This document shows positions 7,134 to 13,924 of a stretch of DNA of 17,506 bases, piece after piece. Under the pieces are notes generated by a model that was not told the DNA's origin, ran no database searches, and saw only the letters and a program-made list of their open reading frames with translations. Position 1 is the first letter of the stretch. Each line of letters begins with the position of its first letter. The translations under genes were made by a program, and so were the position numbers. The DNA is from Acidobacteriota bacterium (GTDB lineage: Bacteria; Acidobacteriota; Blastocatellia; Pyrinomonadales; Pyrinomonadaceae), in NCBI GenBank assembly GCA_020199975.1, contig JAIVJP010000289.1:1-17506 (forward strand), in the 5' to 3' direction.

Positions 7134-7731
7134 CGATTAGAGTTAACCCAAACTCACTAACCATGCGATCGTATTCACCCAAGATTTTGCCCTGGAAGAG
7201 CGTGAAACTTTCTTCGGGATTCTCTGACCAACCCATATCAAGACCCGCCTCGTAGTATTTTAATTGAGGTCTACCTGAAACTATACGATCAATAGCAATG
7301 TCGAGGGGTGCGCGAAAAAAGAAGGCGATTGTGGGCTTCACGGCAAACTTGTAAACGTCGCGAACCCACGCCGGATCGCAGCCGCGCGCCACGTCGCGGG
7401 CGAAAGCAGTATAGATATAACGATCGGCAAGTACGATTGCCCCCGCTTTCAATGGGGGAATGATGTCGCGCTCAGTGCGGTCTGCAAAATCCGTGGCATG
7501 AAGAAGGGAAAATGTCGCCGGTGTAAAAAGATGTCGTTTCTTCGCTCGTTTAGTCGTATCCTTGACCAGCGGTGACGAGTTCCACTCAGAAAAAAAGACT
7601 GGATAACCTTCGGCCTTTAGCCATTGGTACAGCAACATGAGCTGAGTCGATTTGCCGCTGCCATCTGTGCCCTCGACCACAAAGAGCTTGCCAGGAAAGC
7701 GGTGTCGACCATACGGAATCATAGCCGGCAT
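7045..7731 (-). CDS. Thymidylate-kinase-like P-loop kinase A
   Basis: 228 residues, close to TMP kinase length. It has a canonical Walker A GTDGSGKST (21-29), LLHATDFADRTERDI (77-90), LADRYIYTAFARDVARG (101-117, the DRY/DRX region), and a possible LID segment near SGRPQLKYYE (152-161). The TMP-binding REPGGT motif is absent; the equivalent stretch reads SEWNSSPLVK (48-57). It is likely an active P-loop kinase, but whether the substrate is TMP or another phosphorylated compound is open. It is the first of a tandem pair with gene B (start ATG 7731 or 7722; both leave the P-loop intact) and is divergent from sixA with only 54 bp between, so a shared promoter region is likely. The link to polyphosphate genes (ppx, CHAD, sixA) is by location only. 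Confidence 0.85.
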   Translation of the reverse strand: MPAMIPYGRHRFPGKLFVVEGTDGSGKSTQLMLLYQWLKAEGYPVFFSEWNSSPLVKDTTKRAKKRHLFTPATFSLLHATDFADRTERDIIPPLKAGAIVLADRYIYTAFARDVARGCDPAWVRDVYKFAVKPTIAFFFRAPLDIAIDRIVSGRPQLKYYEAGLDMGWSENPEESFTLFQGKILGEYDRMVSEFGLTLIDATRSIEQQQREVRQLIKSHLENRRFRSH

Positions 7732-7785
7732 TCTGACCCACCGATGTTACGCGAATGTGAACGGACCACGGAGGTGAACAGCGTC

Positions 7786-8295
7786 ATGAAGACACTGCTC
7801 CTGCTCAGGCATGCAAAGTCGAGTTGGAAGGACTCCTCTCTTCCCGACTTTGAACGACCTCTCAACGACCGTGGACGAAAAGCGGCCGAACTGGTCGGGA
7901 AATTCATAGCAAGGCAGAATGTTACCATAGATCTCGTGATCAGTTCCCCAGCGGTACGCGCGCGACAGACCATCGATCTCGTCCTGCGTGCGGCCCGGCG
8001 TTCGCCTGAACTGCGTTTTGACCAGCGTGTCTACGAAGCAAGCCCGACGCGGCTGCTCGAAATCACATCGCAAATCGAGGATGACCGGAAATCTGTATTA
8101 CTCGTTGGCCATAATCCGGGAATGGAGGAACTGCTTGCTCTGTTGGTGGGTGCCGAGCAGCACATGCCTACGGCCTCACTGGCGAAGGTGTTACTAAGCA
8201 GCAAAAAATGGGACAAGATCCTGGCAGAGAAGGGTGTCCTGGAGTCATTTGTAAAAGCAAAAGAACTAAAGCCCTTGGAAGTTGGTCGCCGATAG
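7786..8295 (+). CDS. sixA: SixA-type phosphohistidine phosphatase (histidine phosphatase superfamily)
   Basis: 169 residues with the branch-2 small SixA layout: LLLRHAKSSW (4-14, catalytic His9 with Arg8), DFERPLNDRG (21-30), ISSPAVRARQT (52-62, phosphate-binding Arg) and LLVGHNPGMEEL (106-116, second catalytic His109). SixA enzymes remove phosphate from phosphohistidine on signalling or phosphotransfer proteins; homologues often sit near CHAD and polyphosphate genes. The ATG at 7786 is preceded by GGAGG at 7770-7774, which decides this start over the in-frame upstream extension beginning at 7624 inside the kinase gene. Divergent from TMK-like gene A. The AT-rich inverted repeat 45 nt past its stop may end transcription. 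Confidence 0.92.
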   Translation: MKTLLLLRHAKSSWKDSSLPDFERPLNDRGRKAAELVGKFIARQNVTIDLVISSPAVRARQTIDLVLRAARRSPELRFDQRVYEASPTRLLEITSQIEDDRKSVLLVGHNPGMEELLALLVGAEQHMPTASLAKVLLSSKKWDKILAEKGVLESFVKAKELKPLEVGRR

Positions 8296-8339
8296 GCCAA
8301 AGGATGTGTGAAAGCCTAAAGAGTATCTACGGTAATTTG

Positions 8340-8507
8340 CAGGTCAGGAAGTATTCATTTTCCATTTTCCATTTCTCATTATTTCTCATTTTTCATTAGC
8401 TCGCTTTCGTTGAGAGGTGAAGTCGCAGTAATACCTGGGACCTTTGCAGGTAACCCAATGACAAATGAGAAATGGAAAATTATGGAAAATGAATCCTTCC
8501 TTACCTG
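8340..8507. repeat. AT-rich inverted-repeat element (about 51-58-nt arms)
   Basis: Left arm 8340-8397 (CAGGTCAGGAAGTATTCATT...) and right arm 8457-8507 (ending ...GAATCCTTCCTTACCTG) are inverted copies. They share CAGGTnAGGAAGnATTCATTTTCCA, TTTTCCATTTCTCATT and a terminal TCATT, with small indels; the left arm has an internal duplication of ATTTCTCATT. The 59-nt centre contains CCTGGGACCTTTGCAGG. The AT-rich, nearly one-sided C/T composition differs from flanking DNA. It could be a MITE-like insertion or a long terminator/attenuator hairpin between sixA and the metallophosphatase. No ORF and no clear target duplication. This explains nearly all of the 249-bp gap at 8296-8544. Confidence 0.65.
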
Positions 8508-8544
8508 TAAGGTAGCGGGGCTTAACGGACAATTGGGAGGTTAG

Positions 8545-9192
8545 ATGGAGTCACGCACAATCGTCGTCGGTGACGTACATGGCTGTTACGACGAATTAAT
8601 GGATTTGTTGGATCAGTTAGGTTTCGGAGTGAATGATCGGATCGTGTCGGTCGGCGATCTCGTCACGAAAGGACCGAAAAACCGCGAAGTCCTTGAGCTT
8701 TTTATGACAGACGCACGATTCTCAACCGTGATCGGTAATCACGATCTGGCGTTGCGCCGCCTCTGGAATGGGGAAGAATTGCAACTCAAGCCCTCGCAGA
8801 AACAGACGCACGAGGAGTTAAAGGCGCAGAAAGATCGCTTCATACCATATCTCAACTCCCTTCCATTCATGATCGATTTGGGAAGTCACTTGGTGGTTCA
8901 TGCCGGTTTGCGTCCAAACGTGGAACTGCTTTCTCAGACCACTGAAGATTTAACTCAAATACGAACACTGGGAGATGATCGCGAGAGCAAAGACGGGACG
9001 CCCTGGTACGACGTTTATGACGGCGAAAAGGTCGTGCTATTCGGCCATTGGCCGGCCCCAGAACCCCGGCGCGGGAGGATGGCGCTCGGTCTGGATACCG
9101 GCTGCGTTTACGGTCATCAGCTTACGGCGTATACCATCGAAACAGGCGAGTTGAATTCCGTCCCATCTCGCCTTGCTTACGCTTCCTCCTGA
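8545..9192 (+). CDS. Calcineurin-like metallophosphatase (ApaH/PrpE/PPP-like)
   Basis: 215 residues with the metallophosphatase motifs in order: VVGDVHGCYDE (7-17), VGDLVTKGP (36-44), TVIGNHDLAL (61-70), LVVHAGLRP (116-124) and VLFGHWPAPEP (164-174), then LGLDTGCVYG. This is the ApaH/PrpE/PPP branch, which splits diadenosine polyphosphates or phosphoproteins using two metal ions. The second motif is GDLVTKGP rather than the usual GDLVDRGP; the metal-binding Asp38 remains but the following Asp and Arg are changed, so substrate handling may differ. GGGAGG ends 3 nt before the ATG. Same strand as sixA but separated by a long inverted repeat, so probably a separate transcript. Convergent with the HtrA gene, 91 nt between stops with nothing notable. 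Exact substrate cannot be assigned. Confidence 0.88.
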   Translation: MESRTIVVGDVHGCYDELMDLLDQLGFGVNDRIVSVGDLVTKGPKNREVLELFMTDARFSTVIGNHDLALRRLWNGEELQLKPSQKQTHEELKAQKDRFIPYLNSLPFMIDLGSHLVVHAGLRPNVELLSQTTEDLTQIRTLGDDRESKDGTPWYDVYDGEKVVLFGHWPAPEPRRGRMALGLDTGCVYGHQLTAYTIETGELNSVPSRLAYASS

Positions 9193-9283
9193 ATTCATAA
9201 GTCTCTCCAGATTTATACCTCGCTGATTCGTTACGTTTACTAAGCGCAGATAAAAAGGCGTCCACGGTCTTGAACACTGCCGC

Positions 9284-10279
9284 TCACCTATCTTGCTGAT
9301 GAACCTGCTGTCTAAACTCACCCAGAATGGCGCGCACCTGCTGTTCCCGACCGTCACGCTGTATCGTTAACGTCACATCTGTGCCGGGCGCAGTAGCCGC
9401 CACGAGGTTACGGAAAGTGTTTGGCTCATTTACTTCAGTTCCATTGAAGGCGGTAATGATGTCACCCTGCCGAATTCCCGCTCGGTCTGCGGCGGAGCCG
9501 GGTTGCACCTGGGCCACTAGAATCCCGCGCTGATCTCCCAGTTTGAGCTTCTCGGCTACCTCCGAAGTAACCTTTTGCACGGTTATACCAAGCTGGCCGC
9601 GACGAACCTTGCCGGTTCTCACCAGCGTGTCCATCACCGTGCGAGCCATGTTTGAAGGAATGGCAAAGCCGATTCCGATACTACCTCCCGAGGGCGAAAG
9701 GATTTGCGAATTGATGCCTATTACTTCGCTGTTCGTACTCACCAGCGCGCCGCCTGAGTTGCCTTGATTGATCGGCGCATCCGTTTGTAAGAAGTCTTCA
9801 AAGCTGCCGCTGCTCAGTCCGGTTTGCCGACCCTTGGCGCTGATAATGCCCATGGTCACGGTCTGCCCAATTCCCAGCGGGTTGCCGATGGCGAGCACTA
9901 CGTCGCCGACACGCACGCGATCCGAGTCGCCCAGGGACAGCACTGGTAAATTCGTAGCGTCGACTTTCAGCAGAGCCAGGTCGCTGGGTGGATCTGAGCC
10001 AACTAACCGGGCGTCAAAGGTGCGGTTATCGTTCATGTCGATCTTGATCTGCTCGGCGCCGTCTACAACGTGATGATTGGTAAGAATGTAACCATCAGCG
10101 CTGACGATTACGCCTGAGCCAAGCCCCGTTCGTCTTTGCCGAGGCTGTTGGGGTGGCCGCCCGCGGTCTCCGAAGAACTCTCGGAAAATCGGATCGTCCA
10201 TAAACGGATACTGTTCGGGGGCGCGCACGCGCATTTGTGAGTGAATCGTTATTACCGCCGGCGAAACTCGGCTTACCAC
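9284..10279 (-). CDS. htrA: HtrA/Deg-family (Do-like) serine protease, mature part
   Basis: 331 residues from a GTG at 10279. The trypsin-like domain shows the catalytic triad His70 (LTNHHVVDG), Asp100 (PPSDLALLKV) and Ser175 (NQGNSGGALV), with GLGSGVIVSADGYILTN leading in. One C-terminal PDZ domain starts near RGILVAQVQPGSAADRAGI and contains GDIITAFNGTEV. This is the single-PDZ DegS/HhoA-like layout, shorter than two-PDZ DegP. The frame begins VVSRVSPAVITIHS, which in homologues follows a signal peptide or anchor. That peptide exists upstream (10380-10295) but in another frame, so as written the GTG-started product would be cytoplasmic. Role: degradation or refolding of damaged envelope proteins. 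It lies 3' of the BON and thioredoxin genes on the same strand. The fold and active site are intact; only the N-terminus is in doubt. Confidence 0.9.
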   Translation of the reverse strand: MVSRVSPAVITIHSQMRVRAPEQYPFMDDPIFREFFGDRGRPPQQPRQRRTGLGSGVIVSADGYILTNHHVVDGAEQIKIDMNDNRTFDARLVGSDPPSDLALLKVDATNLPVLSLGDSDRVRVGDVVLAIGNPLGIGQTVTMGIISAKGRQTGLSSGSFEDFLQTDAPINQGNSGGALVSTNSEVIGINSQILSPSGGSIGIGFAIPSNMARTVMDTLVRTGKVRRGQLGITVQKVTSEVAEKLKLGDQRGILVAQVQPGSAADRAGIRQGDIITAFNGTEVNEPNTFRNLVAATAPGTDVTLTIQRDGREQQVRAILGEFRQQVHQQDR

Positions 10280-10380
10280 ATCGGCGTAGGAAGAAAAAGT
10301 ACCAACGCCATTAGAGTCGACAAGACAATGCCTCGTGCTATCACTTGCCCGTTACGACACACAAATACTTTGGAGCTCAT
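10280..10380 (-). other. Out-of-frame signal peptide/anchor of the HtrA gene (frameshift at a T5 run)
   Basis: From the ATG at 10380-10378, preceded by the very strong site GGAGGAGGGGG (about 5 nt spacing), the frame reads MSSKVFVCRNGQVIARG then IVLSTLMALVLFLPTP, a basic n-region and hydrophobic core, and stops after PMW at about 10276. The protease frame runs open through the same DNA as ...TFSSYADVVSRVSPAV but has no start codon before its upstream stop. Adding one T to the five-T run (plus strand A5 at 10294-10298) joins them as MALVLF-SSYADVV. So the true gene is very likely 9284-10380 with a one-base loss or a sequence error; a programmed -1 shift at CTTTTTC is a less likely option. Confidence 0.75.
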
Positions 10381-10414
10381 ATACCCCCTCCTCCGGAGCT
10401 ACGGTATTGACCAG

Positions 10415-10429
10415 GTTCCCCGGGGTAAC
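10415..10429. promoter_or_regulatory. CCCCGGGG-centred palindrome upstream of HtrA
   Basis: GTTCCCCGGGGTAAC is an almost perfect palindrome 35 nt upstream of the HtrA ATG, inside the 107-nt gap between the BON and HtrA genes. It could be an operator or chance; no known regulator site is recognised. Confidence 0.2.
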
Positions 10430-10487
10430 GCTGCTTGGTTTCCGGATTGGCCACTCGGCCGATACTGGTCCTTTCTTGCCAGCTAGC

Positions 10488-10928
10488 TTACTGTGGCATC
10501 TCGCTCTCCGCCTTCAACTCATTCTTGATGTCGAAAAGGCCTGGCACACCGCGCGCCCTCAGGTAAGCCAGATTAGCGTCGCCCTTATTGGCCACAACGC
10601 CTTTCAAAACAGCGCGGCCGTTCCTGACGATAATATGAATCGGAGGCACTGCCTGTGTCGCATAGCGAAACAGTGGCGAATTCCAACTGTAGATGGCACG
10701 ATAAAGTGCGCGTCTCAGGCGATCGTCATTGGCAGAAAGCGGCAACACCTCAATCTCGTTGACCACGCGCGACACCTCCTCGATGTCCTTCACGCGCGCT
10801 TCGGCGTCTGATTTCGTCGTGCGCCGGACCACTTGCCCGCGCAGCACGACCGTGTTGTCGGGTTGCACTTCATACTCGAGCCAGTCGAAGACGCCGTAGT
10901 AAGGCAGCGTCACCAGCTCGTGTCGCAC
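10488..10928 (-). CDS. BON-domain exported protein, mature part
   Basis: 146 residues from a GTG at 10928. Two BON-type repeats: the first starts VRHELVTLPYYGVFDWLEYEV and continues VVLRGQVVRR...ARVKDIEEVSRVVNEIEVL; the second has LYRAIYSW...PIHIIVRNGRAVLKGVVANKGDANLAYLRARGVPGLFDIKNEL. BON (bacterial OsmY and nodulation) domains are periplasmic, bind phospholipid or stabilise the envelope, as in OsmY. As written the product lacks an export signal, but a signal peptide lies just upstream in another frame (10929-11062). Placed between a thioredoxin-2-like gene and the HtrA gene on the same strand, it fits an envelope stress group. Domain call is good; exact role unknown. Confidence 0.82.
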   Translation of the reverse strand: MRHELVTLPYYGVFDWLEYEVQPDNTVVLRGQVVRRTTKSDAEARVKDIEEVSRVVNEIEVLPLSANDDRLRRALYRAIYSWNSPLFRYATQAVPPIHIIVRNGRAVLKGVVANKGDANLAYLRARGVPGLFDIKNELKAESEMPQ

Positions 10929-11062
10929 CTCTCTAACAATGCGGGCACAACGCCTTGAGGCTTCGCCACCCGAACCGCAGCACTCACACCTGCCGGAGCA
11001 AATAGTGAAATCATCATGAACGCTACAGTGAGCGCGCTTTGCCGCTCCTTAAACATCTTCAC
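10929..11062 (-). other. Out-of-frame signal peptide of the BON gene (frameshift at a C3 run)
   Basis: From GTG 11062 (or ATG 11056), after AAAAGGAGG with 5-nt spacing to the GTG, the frame reads MKMFKERQSALTVAFMMISL then FAPAGVSAAVRVAKPQGVVP, a classic signal peptide with a possible cleavage after VSA. It continues ALLERCDTSW and stops. The BON frame through the same DNA reads RIVREVRHELV, which is what I would expect ahead of LPYYGVFDW, but has no usable start. Adding one C to the CCC run (plus strand GGG at 10943-10945) joins GVVP to RIVREV. The complete gene is therefore probably 10488-11062 with one base missing. Confidence 0.72.
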
Positions 11063-11295
11063 ATTGGCCTCCTTTTGCAGATATTTTCCGCTTCAAAACA
11101 GGATAATTGAAGCCCTTTGAGAGCCTCATCATGCCCCCGCCTCAGTTGCCACGGCTGAAGAATACTGACGGTCATTACACTGAAGAATGTTAGGAGACAG
11201 AATTGTAGCTAGTGTCCCTATTTGGTTCCGTTTGTGTGGCTCCAAGTGAGTCTTAGCGTGCATCGATGGGGCACTCCTCGCCGAGTTCACATGGC
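11063..11295. other. Intergenic region of 233 bp, no feature recognised
   Basis: Lies between the thioredoxin stop and the BON signal-peptide start, both minus strand. No strong hairpin or clear promoter is visible, and the only ORF in it runs antisense to the thioredoxin gene. It presumably carries the BON/HtrA promoter. Confidence 0.4.
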
Positions 11296-11757
11296 CTATG
11301 CTGATGCGCCTTTCGCCAGAGCTTGCTCGAGGCGTCGCGTCAGCTCATGCTTGGGCAGCACACCCACCAACCGGTCAACCTCTATGCCGGCCTTAAGGAT
11401 TAGTAAAGTGGGAATGCTGCGCACGTTGAAGCGCGCGGCGGCAGCCTGATTCTCGTCGACATTGAGTTTTGCTATTCGCACACGTCCCGCCATCTCCGCT
11501 GCCAACTCTTCTAACACCGGTGCGATCATGCGGCAGGGACCGCACCACGGTGCCCACAAATCCAGCAACACCGGCACGAGCGAGCCTTCGACCTCGGCCG
11601 CAAATGTGGCATCAGTTACGATCACTGGCTTATTGGAAACGGGCAGAGGCGTTTTACAACCGGCGCATACAGCTTCATTTCCTTGCGCAATCTTTCTAGG
11701 GTCGACCCGATTATTCGCCCCGCAAGCGTGACAACGAATCACTTGCGTATCTGACAT
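11296..11757 (-). CDS. trxC: Thioredoxin 2-like protein with N-terminal zinc ribbon
   Basis: 153 residues. Two N-terminal CxxC pairs (Cys9/Cys12 and Cys31/Cys34) form the zinc ribbon that marks thioredoxin-2 (TrxC). The thioredoxin fold follows with WAPWCGPC (68-75, redox Cys72/Cys75), KLNVDEN (97-103) and the cis-proline SIPTLLI (114-120). It is a general cytoplasmic disulfide reductase, in known cases redox- or zinc-responsive. The ATG at 11757 is chosen because GGGAGG lies 9 nt upstream; the TTG nine bases further up is too close to that site. First of three same-strand genes (thioredoxin, BON, HtrA), but 233 nt separate it from the BON start, so a separate promoter is possible. All key residues are present. 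Confidence 0.93.
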   Translation of the reverse strand: MSDTQVIRCHACGANNRVDPRKIAQGNEAVCAGCKTPLPVSNKPVIVTDATFAAEVEGSLVPVLLDLWAPWCGPCRMIAPVLEELAAEMAGRVRIAKLNVDENQAAAARFNVRSIPTLLILKAGIEVDRLVGVLPKHELTRRLEQALAKGASA

Positions 11758-12140
11758 TTGTTCCAACCTCCCAATGACAATCGCACGGTTTCAGTCCTAT
11801 GCTGAACTGACTCAAGCTTGGAGATCCAGTGTACATCGTAAACTCTCAGCATCACATCGGCTCGGCGCTTTACCAGGGGTACGAAGCCTGCTTTTGGCAA
11901 CATCTGCGTGACGTTTAGCGAGCATGTGCGAGTCAACTTGGGAGAAGAGGCCGTGCGCTACCTTTCAGATGAAATAGGTAGTGACCCGACTGAAATGACA
12001 CTAACAGGGTTTCGTGCCGGCTCGCGGAATTTCGTGGATCGTTATCTCGTCGAGTTAACTAAGACTCTAAAGGAAAGAGAGCGCTTGTTTAAGCACTCTC
12101 TGCTGCGGCTACGCAATTTACTATTCGCTTATGTCTTCAG
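11758..12140. other. Gap of 383 bp with no gene I can support
   Basis: Between the thioredoxin start and the pilin stop, both minus strand. It holds the thioredoxin ribosome site (near 11767-11772) and presumably its promoter. A plus-strand frame is open from 11842 to 12195 with a GTG at 11908 and moderately protein-like text (GEEAVRYLSDEIG, RNFVDRYLVELTKTLKERE), but it lacks a ribosome site, has no recognised family and overlaps the pilin 3' end by 55 nt. I do not call it. Confidence 0.4.
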
Positions 12141-12626
12141 TTATTGCCCAATGGGCGGGTCGGTGGCCGTGGCTGGTTGGGTTTCGTTAACATGAATCGT
12201 GTTGGTATCTGAGTCCATATAAAAATGGTTCTTGCCCGTTGCGCCCACTCCTTCGGATACCTGTGGGTCGGCATTGACTGCGAACCCGGCCTGCTGAGTC
12301 GTTGATTTCGGGATCACTCTCATGGTGTAAACGTACCCGTCGACCACGGGTGTCGTGCCCCCAAAGCGGGTGTCAAGGAGATTCTCTTTTAACATCTCTT
12401 CAAAGGTCCCAAAACTGCTGCGCTGGTGCGCGTTGTAGTAGAGCATCTGCTGCTCGGCGACTGTTCTGAGAGTCTTGATGGCCGCGGCTTCATTAGCAGC
12501 GCGAACTGCGGCTCGCCATCCCGTCACACCAACAGCAATCAAAATGCCGATGATGGCAATCACGATCATTAGTTCGATAAGCGAAAAGCCTCGCTCACGA
12601 TTGCGATTAGTATTATTTGATTTCAT
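12141..12626 (-). CDS. Type IV pilin / GspG-like pseudopilin
   Basis: 161 residues with a class III leader: basic MKSNNTNRNRERG ending at Gly13, then FSLIELMIVIAIIGILIAV with Glu at +5 after the G-F cleavage point. Prepilin peptidase would cut there and methylate the Phe. The hydrophobic helix continues into VTGWRAAVRAANEAAAIKTLRTVAEQQMLYY. The short, polar C-terminal part (FGGTTPVVDGYVYTMRV, GKNHFYMDSDTNTIHVNETQ) suits a minor pilin or type II secretion pseudopilin rather than the main fibre. The ATG at 12626 is preceded by GAGG with about 6 nt spacing; the longer frame back to 13058 runs antisense to the MoxR gene and is rejected. No other pilus genes are nearby, so it is an orphan pilin. 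Divergent from the MoxR gene. Confidence 0.9.
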   Translation of the reverse strand: MKSNNTNRNRERGFSLIELMIVIAIIGILIAVGVTGWRAAVRAANEAAAIKTLRTVAEQQMLYYNAHQRSSFGTFEEMLKENLLDTRFGGTTPVVDGYVYTMRVIPKSTTQQAGFAVNADPQVSEGVGATGKNHFYMDSDTNTIHVNETQPATATDPPIGQ

Positions 12627-12664
12627 GGTAATCCTCGCGGTATTACACGTTCCAACCGGTTTAA

Positions 12665-12713
12665 GGTTCCGGGATTCCATTGTGCGCCGGAGACTGCACA
12701 ATGTTGTGGAACC
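12665..12713. promoter_or_regulatory. Interrupted inverted repeat upstream of the pilin gene
   Basis: GGTTCC (12665-12670) and CATTGTGC (12678-12685) pair with GCACAATG (12696-12703) and GGAACC (12708-12713). It lies 39 nt before the pilin ATG and in the 244-bp region shared with the divergent MoxR gene. It could be an operator or a 5'-UTR hairpin of the pilin mRNA. The rest of 12627-12870 shows no further structure that I can name. Confidence 0.4.
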
Positions 12714-12870
12714 GCGGTAGTCTACTACAAGGAAGGGACCACCGTCACTTTGCCACGCAAAACGGTGCTGAGCGGTGGGCTTCGGTCGCGAGCCACAGAA
12801 TTTTAAGGGTGCGGGAGTCAACTTTAGCATGTAGAATAAACGCAGAGTTCTGGAGCCACGAAATAATAGG

Positions 12871-13857
12871 ATGAGACGTCTGCAACCAGTTGATGGGCAG
12901 GGCCCGTTAGTAGCCTCCGATGCCGTCGACAGAATCGACAGGCTGCAGCGAGCAGTCGAAACGGTCATAAAAGGGAAACCGGAAGCCGTTCGTCTGGCCA
13001 TTGTTACTTTGATTGCAGGCGGGCACCTGCTGGTTGAAGACGTGCCCGGCGTGGGCAAGACTACCCTGGCTCAGGCTCTTGCACGAACCCTAGATTGCAG
13101 CTTTCAACGCATACAGTTTACTTCCGACCTCCTTCCTTCAGACGTCATCGGGCTATCGGTTTATAATCAACATTCCGGCTTATTCGAATGGAAACCAGGC
13201 CCGGTCTTCGCAAATGTCGTCTTGGCCGACGAAATCAACAGAACGACGCCGAAAACTCAGTCGGCGCTACTGGAGGCAATGGCCGAAAGACAGGTCACGG
13301 TTGAAGGAGTAACGCATCCGCTGCCTGGGCCTTTTATGGTTGTGGCAACGCAGAACCCCATCGAGCATCACGGAACCTATCCACTACCGGAATCTCAGCT
13401 CGATCGCTTCATGCTGCGGCTGAGAGTAGGTTACCCAAACCTGCGGGATGAGAAACAAATCCTTCGCGATCGCGAGCATGACGATCCGCTAGACCATCTG
13501 ATCACCGTGATGTCTGCTGAGGAAGTAGTTGAGCTGCAAGGTAGCGTCTCAGCAGTTGCCGTTGACGACGTGCTGGTAGAATACTTAATGAGCATTGTTG
13601 CGGCCACACGCGATTCCGAGATGCTGGATCTGGGTGTTAGCCCGCGCGGAAGCCTCGCGCTGTTTCGGGCCGCTCAGGCCCTCGCACTCACGGAGGAACG
13701 ATCCTACTGCATTCCCGACGACATCAAGCGCCTCGTACTGCCAGTATTTGCCCACCGGATTCTCGTTAGTTCGCGTTTTGCTTCGGCCCTGCGGCGCAGC
13801 GAGGAAGCGGAAGCCGTTCTGCGAGAGATCATGAAAACGGTCAGCGTGCCACTCTAG
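12871..13857 (+). CDS. MoxR-family AAA+ ATPase
   Basis: 328 residues. Walker A is VPGVGKTT (58-65), Walker B VVLADEINR (116-124), followed by TTPKTQSALLEAMAERQVT. Sensor 1 lies in VATQNPIEHHGTYPLPESQLDRF (158-180), the MoxR signature. The C-terminal lid includes LGVSPRGSLALFRAAQALAL. MoxR ATPases are chaperone-like and act with DUF58/VWA partners to mature or insert metal centres and envelope proteins. The next gene, 67 nt downstream, is such a DUF58 protein. Start ATG at 12871 has only a weak site; a start a little further in (near residue 15-20) cannot be ruled out, since conserved text begins near VDRIDRLQRAVE. Confidence 0.93.
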   Translation: MRRLQPVDGQGPLVASDAVDRIDRLQRAVETVIKGKPEAVRLAIVTLIAGGHLLVEDVPGVGKTTLAQALARTLDCSFQRIQFTSDLLPSDVIGLSVYNQHSGLFEWKPGPVFANVVLADEINRTTPKTQSALLEAMAERQVTVEGVTHPLPGPFMVVATQNPIEHHGTYPLPESQLDRFMLRLRVGYPNLRDEKQILRDREHDDPLDHLITVMSAEEVVELQGSVSAVAVDDVLVEYLMSIVAATRDSEMLDLGVSPRGSLALFRAAQALALTEERSYCIPDDIKRLVLPVFAHRILVSSRFASALRRSEEAEAVLREIMKTVSVPL

Positions 13858-13924
13858 GACCGCTCTGATAACAGTTGTCGCGCGGCAAACTAATGACAGC
13901 CGCCTGACTACCGCAGGCGCATTA

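Noticed and set aside
7624..7785. N-terminal extension of SixA
   Set aside because: Overlaps the divergent kinase gene; the ATG at 7786 with GGAGG upstream and the family N-terminus MKTLLLLRHA fixes the start.
8341..8507. Possible CRISPR-like repeat array from the recurring TTTCTCATT text
   Set aside because: Copies are in inverted, not direct, arrangement with no regular spacers and no cas genes; only one short direct duplication in the left arm.
11908..12195. Plus-strand 95-residue ORF from a GTG
   Set aside because: Moderately protein-like text but no ribosome site, no family, and 55-nt overlap with the pilin gene on the other strand.
12141..13058. 305-residue extended version of the pilin
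   Set aside because: The extra 144 residues run antisense to the MoxR coding region; the class III leader with ribosome site defines the start at 12626.
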